Shown one piece after another: positions 6,797 to 15,906 of a DNA stretch of 64,000 nucleotides (positions are counted from its first letter, which is position 1; each line of letters begins with the position of its first letter). The position numbers and the translations under genes are program-made. The notes below the pieces were generated by a model. It was not told the origin of the DNA. It made no database searches and saw only the letters and a program-made list of their open reading frames with translations. Source of the DNA: BOG-908 sp963795825 (GTDB taxonomy: Bacteria > Pseudomonadota > Alphaproteobacteria > Acetobacterales > Acetobacteraceae); contig CAWCIW010000002.1 in assembly GCA_963795825.1 (NCBI GenBank), positions 62,001-126,000 on the forward strand, read 5' to 3'.

Positions 6797-9478
6797 ATGA
6801 TCAGCACCGCCCGGCGCACCCTCGCCGCATTCGCCGGCCTCCTGCTGTGCTCCTCCGCCCTCGCCGCACCCCCGGGGCCCTCCGGCGCCGTGCCGGACAA
6901 TGTGCTGCGCGCCACGCTCGACAACGGCCTGCGCGTCGTCATCGTGCCGGACCACCTGGCCCCCGTCGTCACCACCGAACTCAACTACCTCGCCGGCTCG
7001 AACGACGCGCCGGCCGGCTTCCCCGGCACCGCGCACGCGCTCGAACATATGATGTTCCGCGGCGCAAAGGGCCTCGACCGTGACCAGCTCAGCGAACTCG
7101 GCGCCTTGCTCGGCGGCGATTACAACGCCGACACCACGGAATCCGTCACCCAGTATTTCTACACCGTTCCCGCCGCCAGCCTGCCGGTGGCATTGCATAT
7201 CGAATCGCTTCGCATGCGCGGCCTGAACCTGGACCAGGCGGACTGGGACAAGGAGCGCGGCGCCATCGAGCAGGAAGTCAGCCGCGACATGTCCTCGCCG
7301 ATCTACACCTACCTCTCGCAACTGCAATCCATCCTGTTCGCCGGCACGCCCTACGAACACGACGCGCTCGGCACACGCCCGTCGTTCGACAAGACCGACG
7401 CGAAATTGCTGCGCGGCTTCTACGACCACTGGTATGCGCCGAACAACGCGATACTGGTGATCGCCGGCGACGTGGACCCGCCCGCCGCACTGGCCCAGGT
7501 GAAGCAATATTTCGCGGCCGTTCCGCGGCAGGACATCCCGCCGCACGCGCCGATCACCGTGAGCCCGGTTTTGCCGAAGCAGCTTGCCCTGCCGACGGAT
7601 TTGCCGATCGGCCTGGTCACGCTCGCCTACCGCATGCCGGGCCTGACCTCGAAGGAATTCGCCACGGCGGACATACTCGGCGACGTGCTCGGCAGCGAAC
7701 GCGGCGCGCTCTACGCGATGGCGACGTCCGGGCACGCACTGTTTTCTGAATATGCGTTCCAGCCGAAAGCCGATGTGGGTTTCGGCCTCGCCGCGGCCGC
7801 GTTCCCGAAAGGCGGCGATCCCAAGCCGGTGCTCGACGAGATGAAATCCATACTCGCCAACATCGCGAAGACCGGTGTGCCGCCCGACCTGGTTGCCGCG
7901 GCACAGCGCCAGGAGATCGCCCAGCTCGCCTTCAAGAACGACAGTATTTCCGGCCTCGCCGAAAGCTGGTCCAACGCTTTGGCCTTCCGCCACGCGAACT
8001 CGCCCGACGACGTGGCCAGCGCCTATCAGGCTGTCACCGTCGCCGACGTCAATGCGCTGGCCGCCAAACTTCTCGATCCGTCGCATGCGGTGACCGCCAT
8101 TCTCACCCCGCAGGATTCCGGCAAGCCGGTGGCGGGCAAGGGCTTCGGCGGTGCCGAATCGTTCGGCGGGGCGCCTTCCAAGCCGGTCAGCCTTCCGCAA
8201 TGGGCGAGCGAGGCGTTGGAGACTTTGCATCTGCCCGATCTCGGCACGCCACCGCAGGTCACCACGCTGGCGAACGGGCTGAAACTCATCGTGTTGCCGG
8301 AGCATATCGGCCGCACCGTCTCGGTGTTCGGCCAGGTGCGCCAGGTGACGGAAATCGAGGAGCCGAAAGGCCAGGACGGGGTGGCCGAGATCACCGCGAA
8401 ATTGTTCGATTACGGCACGAAACTGCATGACCGCCTGGCCTACCAGAAAGCGCTCGACGATATCGCCGCGCAATCCAATGCCGGCAGCCGGTTTGCGCTG
8501 AAAGTGCTGACGCCGGAATTCGAACATGGCATGGCGCTGCTGGCGGAAGCCGAATTGCAGCCGGCCTTCCCCGAGCAGGATTTCACCATCGTGCGCCAGC
8601 AGACGGCGCAGACTTTGGGCGGCCTGCTGCACAGCCCCGACTACCTGTTCAAGCGCGCCGTGCAATCCGCGATCCTGCCGCCCACCGATCCCAGCCTGCG
8701 CCAGCCTACGCCGGATTCGGTAAATGGCCTGAAACTGGACGACGTGCGCGCCTATTACGCCCGCGCCTACCGTCCGGACCTCACCACGATCATCGTCGCC
8801 GGCGACGTGACGCCGGAGCAGGCGCGCCAGGTGGTGGAGCGCAGCTTCGGCGGCTGGCAGGCGACGGGGCCGAAACCCGATATCGACCTGCCCACCGCGC
8901 CTGCCAGCAAACCCGCCGCCGAACACATACCCGACAGTTCCAGCCTGCAGGATACCGTGACGGTGGCGGAGACCATCGATCTTTCGGTGACCAATCCGGA
9001 TCGCTTCAACCTGATGGTCGGCAACACCATCCTGGGCAGCGGCTTCTCCTCGCGGCTGTATCGCGATCTGCGCGTGCGCACCGGCTATGTGTATAACGTG
9101 GAGAGCCAGCTCGACTGGACGCGCACCCGCTCGGTCTACAACGCCAGCTTCGGCGCCGATCCGGACAAGGTCACCCGCGCGCGCGCCGCCCTGGTGGCCG
9201 ACATCAAGGATCTGCAGGCGAACGCTGTGGGCGATGTGGAGCTGAACCGCGCCAAGGCGCAGCTTTTGCGCCGCCTGCCGATGCAGAGCGCCAGCGTGGA
9301 CGGCCTGGCGGCGCTCGATCTGCGGCTGATCGATCTGAACATCCCGCTGGATACGCCGCAGATCGCCGCGCAGCATTTCTACGATGCGACTTCGGCGGAG
9401 GTGAAAGCTGCGTTTGCGAAGTATCTGCGTCCGGATGATCTGGCGCAGGTGGTGAAGGGGCCGGCTGTCACGCAGTGA
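6797..9478 (+). CDS. secreted M16 family zinc metallopeptidase (insulinase type, two-domain)
   Basis: The protein of about 893 residues begins with a signal peptide (residues 1-23, ending SSALAAP), pointing to the periplasm. The first M16 domain carries the inverted zinc motif HALEH (His80, Glu83, His84) and the downstream ERGAIEQEV with the third ligand Glu. A second M16 domain from about residue 480 (LANGLKLIVLPEHIGRTVSV) lacks HxxEH and is probably structural, as in pitrilysin-like enzymes. The annotated start is ATG 6797; the frame is open far upstream, but only this start gives a signal peptide. Substrates are likely unfolded periplasmic peptides. Confidence 0.93.
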   Translation: MISTARRTLAAFAGLLLCSSALAAPPGPSGAVPDNVLRATLDNGLRVVIVPDHLAPVVTTELNYLAGSNDAPAGFPGTAHALEHMMFRGAKGLDRDQLSELGALLGGDYNADTTESVTQYFYTVPAASLPVALHIESLRMRGLNLDQADWDKERGAIEQEVSRDMSSPIYTYLSQLQSILFAGTPYEHDALGTRPSFDKTDAKLLRGFYDHWYAPNNAILVIAGDVDPPAALAQVKQYFAAVPRQDIPPHAPITVSPVLPKQLALPTDLPIGLVTLAYRMPGLTSKEFATADILGDVLGSERGALYAMATSGHALFSEYAFQPKADVGFGLAAAAFPKGGDPKPVLDEMKSILANIAKTGVPPDLVAAAQRQEIAQLAFKNDSISGLAESWSNALAFRHANSPDDVASAYQAVTVADVNALAAKLLDPSHAVTAILTPQDSGKPVAGKGFGGAESFGGAPSKPVSLPQWASEALETLHLPDLGTPPQVTTLANGLKLIVLPEHIGRTVSVFGQVRQVTEIEEPKGQDGVAEITAKLFDYGTKLHDRLAYQKALDDIAAQSNAGSRFALKVLTPEFEHGMALLAEAELQPAFPEQDFTIVRQQTAQTLGGLLHSPDYLFKRAVQSAILPPTDPSLRQPTPDSVNGLKLDDVRAYYARAYRPDLTTIIVAGDVTPEQARQVVERSFGGWQATGPKPDIDLPTAPASKPAAEHIPDSSSLQDTVTVAETIDLSVTNPDRFNLMVGNTILGSGFSSRLYRDLRVRTGYVYNVESQLDWTRTRSVYNASFGADPDKVTRARAALVADIKDLQANAVGDVELNRAKAQLLRRLPMQSASVDGLAALDLRLIDLNIPLDTPQIAAQHFYDATSAEVKAAFAKYLRPDDLAQVVKGPAVTQ

Positions 9479-9484
9479 GGCAGG

Positions 9485-9663
9485 GAAGCAAGGCCTTCTT
9501 TTTTGCAAAAAAGAAGCAAAAAACTCTTACTCCGACGCCTGCACCGCAGCCCGCTCTCGTTCCGCAAGCCGCTACGCTTGCTGAACTAGCCAGGGCCTTC
9601 GTGCAGGCGTCACAGCAAAAGCTTTTTGCTTCTTTTTCTCGAAAAAGAAGGCCTTGCTTCCTT
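9485..9663. repeat. two-arm palindromic intergenic repeat, copy 4
   Basis: Both arms are of the CTTC/GAAG type, with loop TG-like on the left and CTCG on the right. The centre has GACGCCTGCAC and a TTCCGCAAG/CTTGCTGAA-like inner palindrome. It lies between the M16 gene and a small secreted-protein gene in tandem. Confidence 0.9.
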
Positions 9664-9681
9664 ACTGCAAGCCCACTCCAT

Positions 9682-10113
9682 GTGCTCGCCGGCTTATGTG
9701 CAGCGCTCCCGCTACCGGCGGTGGCGCGCGCCACGTTCAGCCTCAACGTCACGCAACTGGGCCAGGAAAAAGAGCTCCCCGTCGCCGGCCTGTGCTCGTC
9801 CGAAGACTGTCGCGCCACCGTTCCGGTAATCATCCGCAACGATGTCTGCGTCCTCAACGTAGCCGCCGCCAGGCCTGACGAACGCAACAGAGGCCGCATA
9901 ACGACCGCTCTCGGCCCATGCCGCTCGGGCCGCCCAACCTTCATTACTCCGCAAGCCGACAACGCCTTCTACACGCCCGATCAGTTCGGTGCTGCGTCCA
10001 AGGAAATACATCTCGGGCTGGCACCGACGCCGCATGCGGCAAGTTCAAACGACCTAGTCCTCCGCGCGCAGATTTGGGTCCGCCTGGACGTGATTTTCAC
10101 CCCGACAAAATGA
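9682..10113 (+). CDS. small secreted protein of unknown function
   Basis: I do not recognise this protein. From GTG 9682 it has about 143 residues with a short hydrophobic leader (LAGLCAALPLPAVARA) and a likely cleavage before TFSLNVTQ. The mature part has four cysteines, including the GLCSSEDC pair, which suggests a disulfide-bonded periplasmic or exported protein. The frame stays open upstream through the preceding repeat, which could add a basic FSRKRRPCFL segment as the signal-peptide n-region, so the start is not certain. No purine-rich site other than the repeat's GAAGG lies upstream. Confidence 0.5.
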   Translation: MLAGLCAALPLPAVARATFSLNVTQLGQEKELPVAGLCSSEDCRATVPVIIRNDVCVLNVAAARPDERNRGRITTALGPCRSGRPTFITPQADNAFYTPDQFGAASKEIHLGLAPTPHAASSNDLVLRAQIWVRLDVIFTPTK

Positions 10114-10231
10114 TGCACCAGTGATTCTGTCGCAGCAGACTCGTCCGTTTGACTGGTAGGGCAAGTTGCCCGCAGCCCGCCCAGATGCGAGACCAGCAGC
10201 AAAACCGCCATATCCCAAAGGCCCACGCCCA
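10114..10231. other. intergenic gap upstream of maeB
   Basis: No gene is seen here. A small perfect palindrome, GGGCAAGTTGCCC, lies at 10159-10171, preceded by TTGACT at 10149-10154. It could be an operator or a weak hairpin, but nothing else supports a promoter call. Confidence 0.3.
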
Positions 10232-12490
10232 ATGGACGAAGATTTCCGCCAGGCCGCCCTGGAATACCACCGGCACCCCCGCCCGGGGAAAATCGCCATC
10301 GAACCCACCAAGCGCATGGCCACCCAGCGCGACCTCGCTCTGGCGTATTCCCCGGGTGTGGCGGCGGCCTGCACCGCCATCGTCGCCGACCCCAAGGAAG
10401 CCCGCCATCTCACCGCGCGCGCCAACCTGGTGGCCGTCATCACCAACGGCACCGCCGTGCTGGGCCTGGGCAATATCGGCCCGCTCGCCGGCAAGCCGGT
10501 GATGGAAGGCAAGGCGGCTTTGTTCAAGAAATTCGCCGGTATCGACGTGTTCGACATCGAGGTGGACGCCACCGACCCCGAGTTGTTCATCAACGTGGTC
10601 GCCGCCCTGGAGCCCACTTTCGGCGCGATAAACCTCGAAGATATCAAAGCGCCGGAATGCTTCGTCATCGAGCAGCGCCTGCGCGAGCGCATGCGCATAC
10701 CGGTATTCCACGATGACCAGCACGGCACCGCCATCACGGTCGCCGCCGCGGTTCGCAACGCGCTCGTCCTGCAAGGCAAGGATCTCCACGACGTCCGCCT
10801 CGTCACCTCGGGCGCCGGTGCTGCCGCCATCGCCTGCGTCGATCTTCTCGTCGCCATGGGATTGCCCGTGGATAACGTGACACTCACCGACATACGCGGC
10901 GTGGTGCACACCGGACGCGACCCGAACATGCCGGCCAACATGGCGCGCTACGCCCGCGACACCAATGCACGCACGCTCGGCGACGTTATCGAAGGCGCCG
11001 ACATCTTCATGGGCCTGTCGGCGCCAAAAGTGTTCGATCCCGACTGGCTGCCGCTCCTCGCACCGCGCCCGATAATCCTGGCACTCGCCAATCCCGATCC
11101 CGAGATACTGCCGGAAGTCGCGCGCGCCGCGCGGCCGGATGCGATCGTCGCCACCGGCCGCAGCGACTATCCGAACCAGGTCAATAACGTCCTGTGTTTC
11201 CCGTTCATCTTCCGCGGCGCGCTCGATGTCGGCGCCACCACGATCAACGAGGAGATGAAACTCGCCGCTGTGGAAGCCATCGCCGGCCTGGCGCGCCAGG
11301 AAGCCAGCGAAGTAGTGGCCGCCGCGTATGGCGGCTCGGCGCCGGTGTTCGGCCCGGACTACATCATCCCAAAACCCTTCGATCCCCGCTTGATACTTCA
11401 GGTGGCGCCGGCCGTGGCGAAAGCCGCGATGGACTCCGGCGTCGCACAGGACCCGATCGCCGATCTCGAACTCTACCGCTCGCAGCTCGAACGTTTCGTG
11501 TTCCGCTCGGGCCAGCTCATGCGGCCGATCTTCGAGTCCGCCCGCAAGAACCCCACGAAGATCCTCTACACCGAAGGCGAGGACGAGCGCGTGCTGCGCG
11601 CGGTGCAGACCGTCGTCGACGAGAAGATCGCCCATCCGATCCTGCTCGGCCGGCGCGACGTGATCGCCGCGCGCGTCAAAGATATGGGCCTGCGCCTCAA
11701 ACTCGGCGACCAAGTGGAAATACGCGATCCCGCTTCGGACACCGACACGTTCGACCCGCTGATCCCCGCCTACCAGCACCTCGTTGCGCGCCGCGGCGTG
11801 CCGCCGGACGCTGCCGCCCGCCACATGCGCTCCCGCCCGATCGTGGCCGGTGCCATGCTGCTGCACGCCGGCCACGTCGACGCCGCCCTCTGCGGCGGCA
11901 CGTCCGCCTGGTACAAGCACATGGAATATCTGCTGCCGATCATCCCGAAATCGCCTTCCGTCACCCGGGTGTTCGCGCTCTCCGCGGTGATCCTGCAGGC
12001 GGGCGCTATCTTCCTTGCCGACACCCACATGAACGTCGATCCCACAGCGGAACAGATCGCCGAACTCACGCATCTGGCCGCCGCAACCGTGGCGAAATTC
12101 GGCATCGTCCCGAAAGTGGCCCTGGTCAGCCATTCGAGCTTCGGCGCCAGCAACTCGCCGAGCGCCCGCAAGATGCGCGCGGCCCTGGCGATCATACGCG
12201 CGCAGGATCCGGAGCTGGAGGTGGACGGCGAGATGCACGCGGACGCCGCGCTTTCGGAGGCGATACGCGACCGCCAGACCACCAACAGCCGGCTCACCGG
12301 CACCGCGAATCTGCTGATCCTGCCGAACCTCGATGCGGCCAACATCGCGTTCAATCTGGTAAAGGCGGCGGCGGACGGGCTGCCAGTTGGGCCGCTCCTG
12401 CTTGGTATGTCCAAGCCGGCGCATGTGCTGGTGCCTAGCGTGACGGCGCGGGGGATCGTGAATATGACGGCTCTGGCGGCGGCGAAGTGA
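10232..12490 (+). CDS. maeB: NADP-dependent malic enzyme, large (MaeB) type with phosphotransacetylase-like domain
   Basis: MaeB decarboxylates malate to pyruvate with NADP+ in the cytosol. The 752-residue product has the N-terminal malic domain (AYSPGVAAAC, the TNGTAVLGLGNIGP motif), the VFDIEVD and FHDDQHGTAI metal and substrate motifs, and the Rossmann segment LVTSGAGAAAIAC. From about residue 430 a Pta-like domain follows (KILYTEGEDERVLRAVQ, MLLHAGHVDAALCGG, ANLLILPNLDAANIAFNL), usually regulatory through acetyl-CoA. The ATG at 10232 gives the standard N-terminus MDEDFRQAALEYHRHPRPGK; the frame is open 66 bases further upstream. Confidence 0.95.
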   Translation: MDEDFRQAALEYHRHPRPGKIAIEPTKRMATQRDLALAYSPGVAAACTAIVADPKEARHLTARANLVAVITNGTAVLGLGNIGPLAGKPVMEGKAALFKKFAGIDVFDIEVDATDPELFINVVAALEPTFGAINLEDIKAPECFVIEQRLRERMRIPVFHDDQHGTAITVAAAVRNALVLQGKDLHDVRLVTSGAGAAAIACVDLLVAMGLPVDNVTLTDIRGVVHTGRDPNMPANMARYARDTNARTLGDVIEGADIFMGLSAPKVFDPDWLPLLAPRPIILALANPDPEILPEVARAARPDAIVATGRSDYPNQVNNVLCFPFIFRGALDVGATTINEEMKLAAVEAIAGLARQEASEVVAAAYGGSAPVFGPDYIIPKPFDPRLILQVAPAVAKAAMDSGVAQDPIADLELYRSQLERFVFRSGQLMRPIFESARKNPTKILYTEGEDERVLRAVQTVVDEKIAHPILLGRRDVIAARVKDMGLRLKLGDQVEIRDPASDTDTFDPLIPAYQHLVARRGVPPDAAARHMRSRPIVAGAMLLHAGHVDAALCGGTSAWYKHMEYLLPIIPKSPSVTRVFALSAVILQAGAIFLADTHMNVDPTAEQIAELTHLAAATVAKFGIVPKVALVSHSSFGASNSPSARKMRAALAIIRAQDPELEVDGEMHADAALSEAIRDRQTTNSRLTGTANLLILPNLDAANIAFNLVKAAADGLPVGPLLLGMSKPAHVLVPSVTARGIVNMTALAAAK

Positions 12491-12662
12491 AGCAAGCAGT
12501 CCTTTTTTGAAAAAAAGGACCAAAAAACTTTTGCGTTCCCCGCTGCACGCGCGCCCGCCTCTTTCTGCAACGGCTTAGGCTTGCACAAGAGAAGCGGCAT
12601 CTCGAGCAGCCGTCATAGCAAAAGTTTTTTGGTCCTTTTTTTCAAAAAAGGACTGCTTTCTT
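12491..12662. repeat. two-arm palindromic intergenic repeat, copy 5
   Basis: Both arms are of the GTCC/GGAC type with a TTTTTTGAAAAAAA-like hairpin. The centre contains a CTTTCTGCAA/TTGCACAAGAG-like palindrome. It lies between the convergent ends of maeB and the 12.66-kb membrane protein gene. Confidence 0.9.
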
Positions 12663-13149
12663 ACCTCTCCCGAAGCGCCATCCTGCGCCGCTCGATCACC
12701 TCGCTCAGCCGCGCCCCCATCGCAGGATCGCGCCAAAGCATCACCACGGTCGCGAACAAGCCGCCATGCAGCAGCAGCGCGCCGAGCCTCACATGCGCCA
12801 TACCCCAAATCAGCCCAGGGCCGGCGGCCATCGCGGCGCAGGCTATCGCGTAGGCGGCCAGCCGCGCGCCGGAGGCGGGCCAGGCGAGCCGCCAGAGCAC
12901 CGCCGCCACCAGCCCGGCCGCCGCCATCGCCTTCATCGCGGCCATCGCGCGCAGCAGGCGGGTGAGGTCCGCCCCGGCGCCGGCAATCGCCTGCGAGGCG
13001 TCGCCGCTGCTGGTGGCCAGCGCGCCCGCCGCCGCGGCCAGGACGGTCACCGCGATCAGCGCCGCGCGGCGCCTGTGGGCGTTGCCGCGCCCCACAATGG
13101 GCCCGGTGAATGCGGTCTCGGCATAGCGGGTCCTGCCGATATGGCTCAT
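12661..13149 (-). CDS. small membrane protein of unknown function
   Basis: I do not recognise this 162-residue protein. It has a basic N-terminal tail (GRGNAHRRR), a hydrophobic segment (AALIAVTVLAAAAGALA), two or three further Ala-rich hydrophobic segments (about residues 72-90, 98-120 and 122-140), and a charged C-terminus (SEVIERRRMALRER). It is therefore probably an inner-membrane protein with about four spans. The ATG at 13149 was preferred over 13176 because it gives a compact N-terminus; both are in frame. It diverges from the glycosyltransferase-like gene at 13310. Confidence 0.6.
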   Translation of the reverse strand: MSHIGRTRYAETAFTGPIVGRGNAHRRRAALIAVTVLAAAAGALATSSGDASQAIAGAGADLTRLLRAMAAMKAMAAAGLVAAVLWRLAWPASGARLAAYAIACAAMAAGPGLIWGMAHVRLGALLLHGGLFATVVMLWRDPAMGARLSEVIERRRMALRER

Positions 13150-13265
13150 AAGCGCGCCTCCTGGTTCACCGATCATGTCGGGTGCCCCGAAGATCCGTCA
13201 AACGGCCGCGCGGCAATTTGCACCAGGCGCCCCCGTCCGGATAAGCCAAAGCGCCACCGCCGCCG

Positions 13266-13316
13266 GAAGCAAAAGTTTTTTGCTTCTTTGTTAAAAAAGA
13301 AGGCCTTCCTTGCTTC
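13266..13316. repeat. single-arm member of the palindromic repeat family, copy 6
   Basis: Only the right arm (GAAG type) is present, immediately before the next gene. Its GAAGG and TTG appear to serve as ribosome-binding site and start codon of that gene. Confidence 0.8.
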
Positions 13317-15067
13317 CTCCCCGCCTGACCGCACTGGCGCTGATACTCGCCGCAACCGCCCTGCTCTGGTCCCGCCAGCCGGTCCGCTCGCTCAACGAGT
13401 TCGACCAGCCGTTCTATCTCGGCATCGCGCACGACCTGGTCCACCACCACCGCTTCACCGACGGCTTCATGTTTGCTTCGCCGGCGCCGCCCGACGGCCT
13501 TCGACCGCCCGGCATGCGCTTCGCCCCGCTCTACCCCGCGCTGCTCGCCGCCGCCGCCAGCCTGGACGCCACGACGCGCGCCGGCATGGATTGTGTCGTC
13601 GCCGGCCAGGACCACGATGAAAGCTGCCCGCGCGGCGCCCCGCTGATACGCACGATCCAGTTCGCCGAACTCGTGGCCGTGTTCTGGCTGCTCTGGTGGA
13701 TGGCGCGGCGCGTCGCCGGCCCGCGCGCCGGCTGGCTGGCGCTGGCCCTCGCATTCGGCGCCGCGCCGCTGCTGCTCGGCTCGGTCAACGAGCTGATGAC
13801 CGAGATGACGACGCTCTGCCTCTGCACCGCCGCCACCGCCGCCGCCATGCAAGCCGCTGGCGCCCGGCATCGCCGGCTGGCCTGGGCGGCCGCCGCCGGC
13901 GCCCTGCTGGCGCTCACGGCCCTGACCCGCCCCGCCTTCCTCTATCTCATTCCCGCCGCCATCCTCGCCACCGCCGCGATCGGACGCGGCCGCGCGTTTG
14001 CGCCGCTCGCCGCCTTCGCCGCCGCGTCCGCCGCCACGCTGGCGCCCTGGATCGCGCGCAATGCCGCCGTCCTCGGCCGGCCGGCGCTGACCTACGGCTA
14101 CGACAGCCACACCCTCGTGCAGCGCATCGCCTTCGACAGCATGGACTGGCGCGAATACGCCCAATCCTATCTCTGCTGGCTGCCCGACGGCACCGCCCTT
14201 GGCCGCCGCTTCCTCGGCCCGCAAGGCTGCGACCGCTTCGGCTGGGACGAGCACCCGAACGCCTTCTACACGATCGGCCTGCGCCATCTGCTGCCCGAAA
14301 CCCTGGCCGCATCCGGCGGCTACAGCCACCATCTCGGCTACCTGGTCACGCACTATCTGTTGCGCATGCCGGTGTGGCACCTGCTCGTCAGCATACCGCT
14401 CGCCTTGCGCGGCGCGTATGTGGCGCATTGGTGGGGTTTCGTGCTGCTCTGGCCCGCCTTGTGGCTGACCTGGCTTGCGCGTCCAGGCAGGCGCCCTCCG
14501 CCGGGGAAGGGTGCGGGCCCACTCGGGAATGGAGTTGCGGATGATGCGATCTGGCGACCCGGCCTGTGGCTGCTGGCCTGGCCGGCCTGGTTCATGCTGG
14601 CGTTCAACGCCTCCGTCGCGGTGAACCAGGTGCGCTACAACCTGCTCCTCATCCCGCTTTACGCCGTGGCGGGCGCCTGGATGCTGCAGCGCGCGCGCCA
14701 CGCGCCTCGGCCGCCGCGCGGTTGCGCCATGAACGCGGCGCGGCTGCCCTTCGCCGTGGACGACATCGCGGTGCGGCTGCATCCCGATGCCAGCCGATCG
14801 CTGGCGCAAGGGCCCGGCCTGGTGGGGCGCGGCGGCGTGGCGGCGCTCACCGTGTGGAATGCCAGCGACGCGATACTGGACATGGATCTTGTCGCCGCGT
14901 TCTGGGATTTCGACGCGCGCGAGATCGATTGGCTCACGGGGTTTCTGTGTGACCCGGCGACGACGGAGTGGTTCGACCATCTTGCCAATCCGCCTGAGCC
15001 GGCCGAGGAGCCGGAGGAGCTGTTTGCGCGGGCTTCTATGAATACGCTTGAGAGATACGGTGGATGA
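13310..15067 (+). CDS. GT-C-like membrane glycosyltransferase (ArnT/GT39-like fold) with unusual C-terminal tail
   Basis: The 585-residue protein looks like a polyprenyl-phosphate-sugar-dependent glycosyltransferase of the GT-C fold. It has a first transmembrane helix, a periplasmic loop with acidic NEFDQPFYLG (a catalytic Asp is usual here), about ten further hydrophobic segments, and a TRPAFLYLIP motif around residue 205. After the last membrane segment (about residue 465) comes a soluble region of about 110 residues (FAVDDIAVRLHPDASRSLAQG onward) with a Pro/Glu-rich end that I cannot place. The only apparent start is TTG 13310 within the repeat arm, with AAGAAGG 7 nt upstream. The acceptor and donor are unknown. 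Confidence 0.65.
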   Translation: MLPPRLTALALILAATALLWSRQPVRSLNEFDQPFYLGIAHDLVHHHRFTDGFMFASPAPPDGLRPPGMRFAPLYPALLAAAASLDATTRAGMDCVVAGQDHDESCPRGAPLIRTIQFAELVAVFWLLWWMARRVAGPRAGWLALALAFGAAPLLLGSVNELMTEMTTLCLCTAATAAAMQAAGARHRRLAWAAAAGALLALTALTRPAFLYLIPAAILATAAIGRGRAFAPLAAFAAASAATLAPWIARNAAVLGRPALTYGYDSHTLVQRIAFDSMDWREYAQSYLCWLPDGTALGRRFLGPQGCDRFGWDEHPNAFYTIGLRHLLPETLAASGGYSHHLGYLVTHYLLRMPVWHLLVSIPLALRGAYVAHWWGFVLLWPALWLTWLARPGRRPPPGKGAGPLGNGVADDAIWRPGLWLLAWPAWFMLAFNASVAVNQVRYNLLLIPLYAVAGAWMLQRARHAPRPPRGCAMNAARLPFAVDDIAVRLHPDASRSLAQGPGLVGRGGVAALTVWNASDAILDMDLVAAFWDFDAREIDWLTGFLCDPATTEWFDHLANPPEPAEEPEELFARASMNTLERYGG

Positions 15068-15079
15068 TGGGCGGTAAGG

Positions 15080-15250
15080 GAAGCAAGGAAGGCCTTCTTT
15101 TTTGAAAAAAAAGCAAAAAACTTTTGTTATGTGCTGTCGCGCCATAGCTGAATGCGAAGCGCGTCTTGGGAAACAGGTGCGGGCGCCTGCCCCACGCAAA
15201 CGAGACAAAAGTTTTTTGGTCCTTTTTGCAAAAAGGACTGCTTGCTTGCC
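15080..15250. repeat. two-arm palindromic intergenic repeat, copy 7 (hybrid arms)
   Basis: The left arm derives from the GAAG type but has lost bases in its stem, so its hairpin is damaged. The right arm is of the GTCC/GGAC type with a GC loop. The centre has a different spacer (GTGCTGTCGCGCC). It lies between convergent genes. Confidence 0.85.
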
Positions 15251-15259
15251 TTCCTAAGC

Positions 15260-15460
15260 TTACGGCCCAACCGTAGTCGATTTGGTCGACGCGCTCGTGG
15301 ATACGCCAGGCGGCACGTCCAGCCCCGGCGGGGACGTCGTGGTCGTTGTGCTATGCTCCGTCGTGGTGGTGACCGCAGGCGCATCGCCGCCGCAACCGGA
15401 TAGCATCGCAACGCTGGCCAGCAGCGCCGCCGCAGTGGCCAGGCGGAACGCGCGGGTCAA
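15260..15460 (-). CDS. Thr-rich small lipoprotein, copy 2
   Basis: The 66-residue product has a signal peptide with lipobox LSGC followed by GGD, so it is predicted to be lipidated and held at the membrane. The mature part is almost only Thr, Ser and Pro (two runs of T near the front). It is clearly homologous to the lipoprotein at 15907-16110: both begin CGGD-P with TTEH a few residues later. The TTG start overlaps the stop of the upstream gene (TTGA), implying translational coupling. Function is unknown; Thr/Ser-rich tails of this kind are often O-glycosylated or wall-spanning, which is inference. Confidence 0.7.
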   Translation of the reverse strand: MTRAFRLATAAALLASVAMLSGCGGDAPAVTTTTEHSTTTTTSPPGLDVPPGVSTSASTKSTTVGP

Positions 15461-15780
15461 TTCGGCACGGCCGTGGTCGTCGTCGTGCTGCTCGAGGTGG
15501 TGGTCGTCACCGGCGGAAGCGGCGGGGGCGGCGGGGCCACGTTGGTGGTCGTCACCGTGCTGTCATGCCGGACGCCCGTGCCGTCGCTCACCGTGCTCGC
15601 ACTGGAATCGATCCGGTTGCCGGCGGCATCCACAGCATGGGTCTCCCGCGTGCTGCTCGATGTTCCGGGCGCGACCGCGCCTGGCACGGTGGTCTGCGTG
15701 GTCGTGGTCTCCGATGCGGTCTGCGCGCTGGCGGCGCCGGCGACGAGGAGCAGGGCGGTGGCAAACAGGGCTGTTTTCAT
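15457..15780 (-). CDS. Thr/Pro-rich secreted protein, copy 2
   Basis: The 107-residue product has a clean signal peptide (MKTALFATALLLVAGAASAQ). The mature part starts TASETTTTQ, has a central charged stretch (TRETHAVDAAGNRID), then TNVAPPPPP and a Thr-rich tail. It aligns along its whole length with the product of 16121-16459, so the two are duplicates. I recognise no enzymatic motif. It is the first gene of the second copy of a two-gene module; the partner lipoprotein follows with a 4-nt overlap. Confidence 0.7.
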   Translation of the reverse strand: MKTALFATALLLVAGAASAQTASETTTTQTTVPGAVAPGTSSSTRETHAVDAAGNRIDSSASTVSDGTGVRHDSTVTTTNVAPPPPPLPPVTTTTSSSTTTTTAVPN

Positions 15781-15864
15781 CTGGTGCCTCGGATAGGAAC
15801 GTCACGGTGGAAAAGCGGGCGCGGCCCGCGGGTTGCACCCCGGCTCGGTCACGCGGCCGGAAAC

Positions 15865-15892
15865 GCGCCCCCGCTAGTGATCGAGGGGGCGC
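15865..15892 (-). terminator. GC-rich hairpin after the first copy of the Thr-rich module
   Basis: The 8-bp perfect stem GCGCCCCC/GGGGGCGC has a 12-nt loop and is followed on the minus strand by a short T-run (GTTTCC). It lies between the two copies of the module and may separate their transcripts. Confidence 0.45.
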
Positions 15893-15906
15893 GCCTTCGG
15901 CGTGTG

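Noticed and set aside
6758..9508. A 916-residue open frame on the minus strand opposite the M16 peptidase
   Set aside because: It is His/Arg-rich antisense sequence typical of high-GC shadow frames; the plus strand encodes a well-conserved enzyme.
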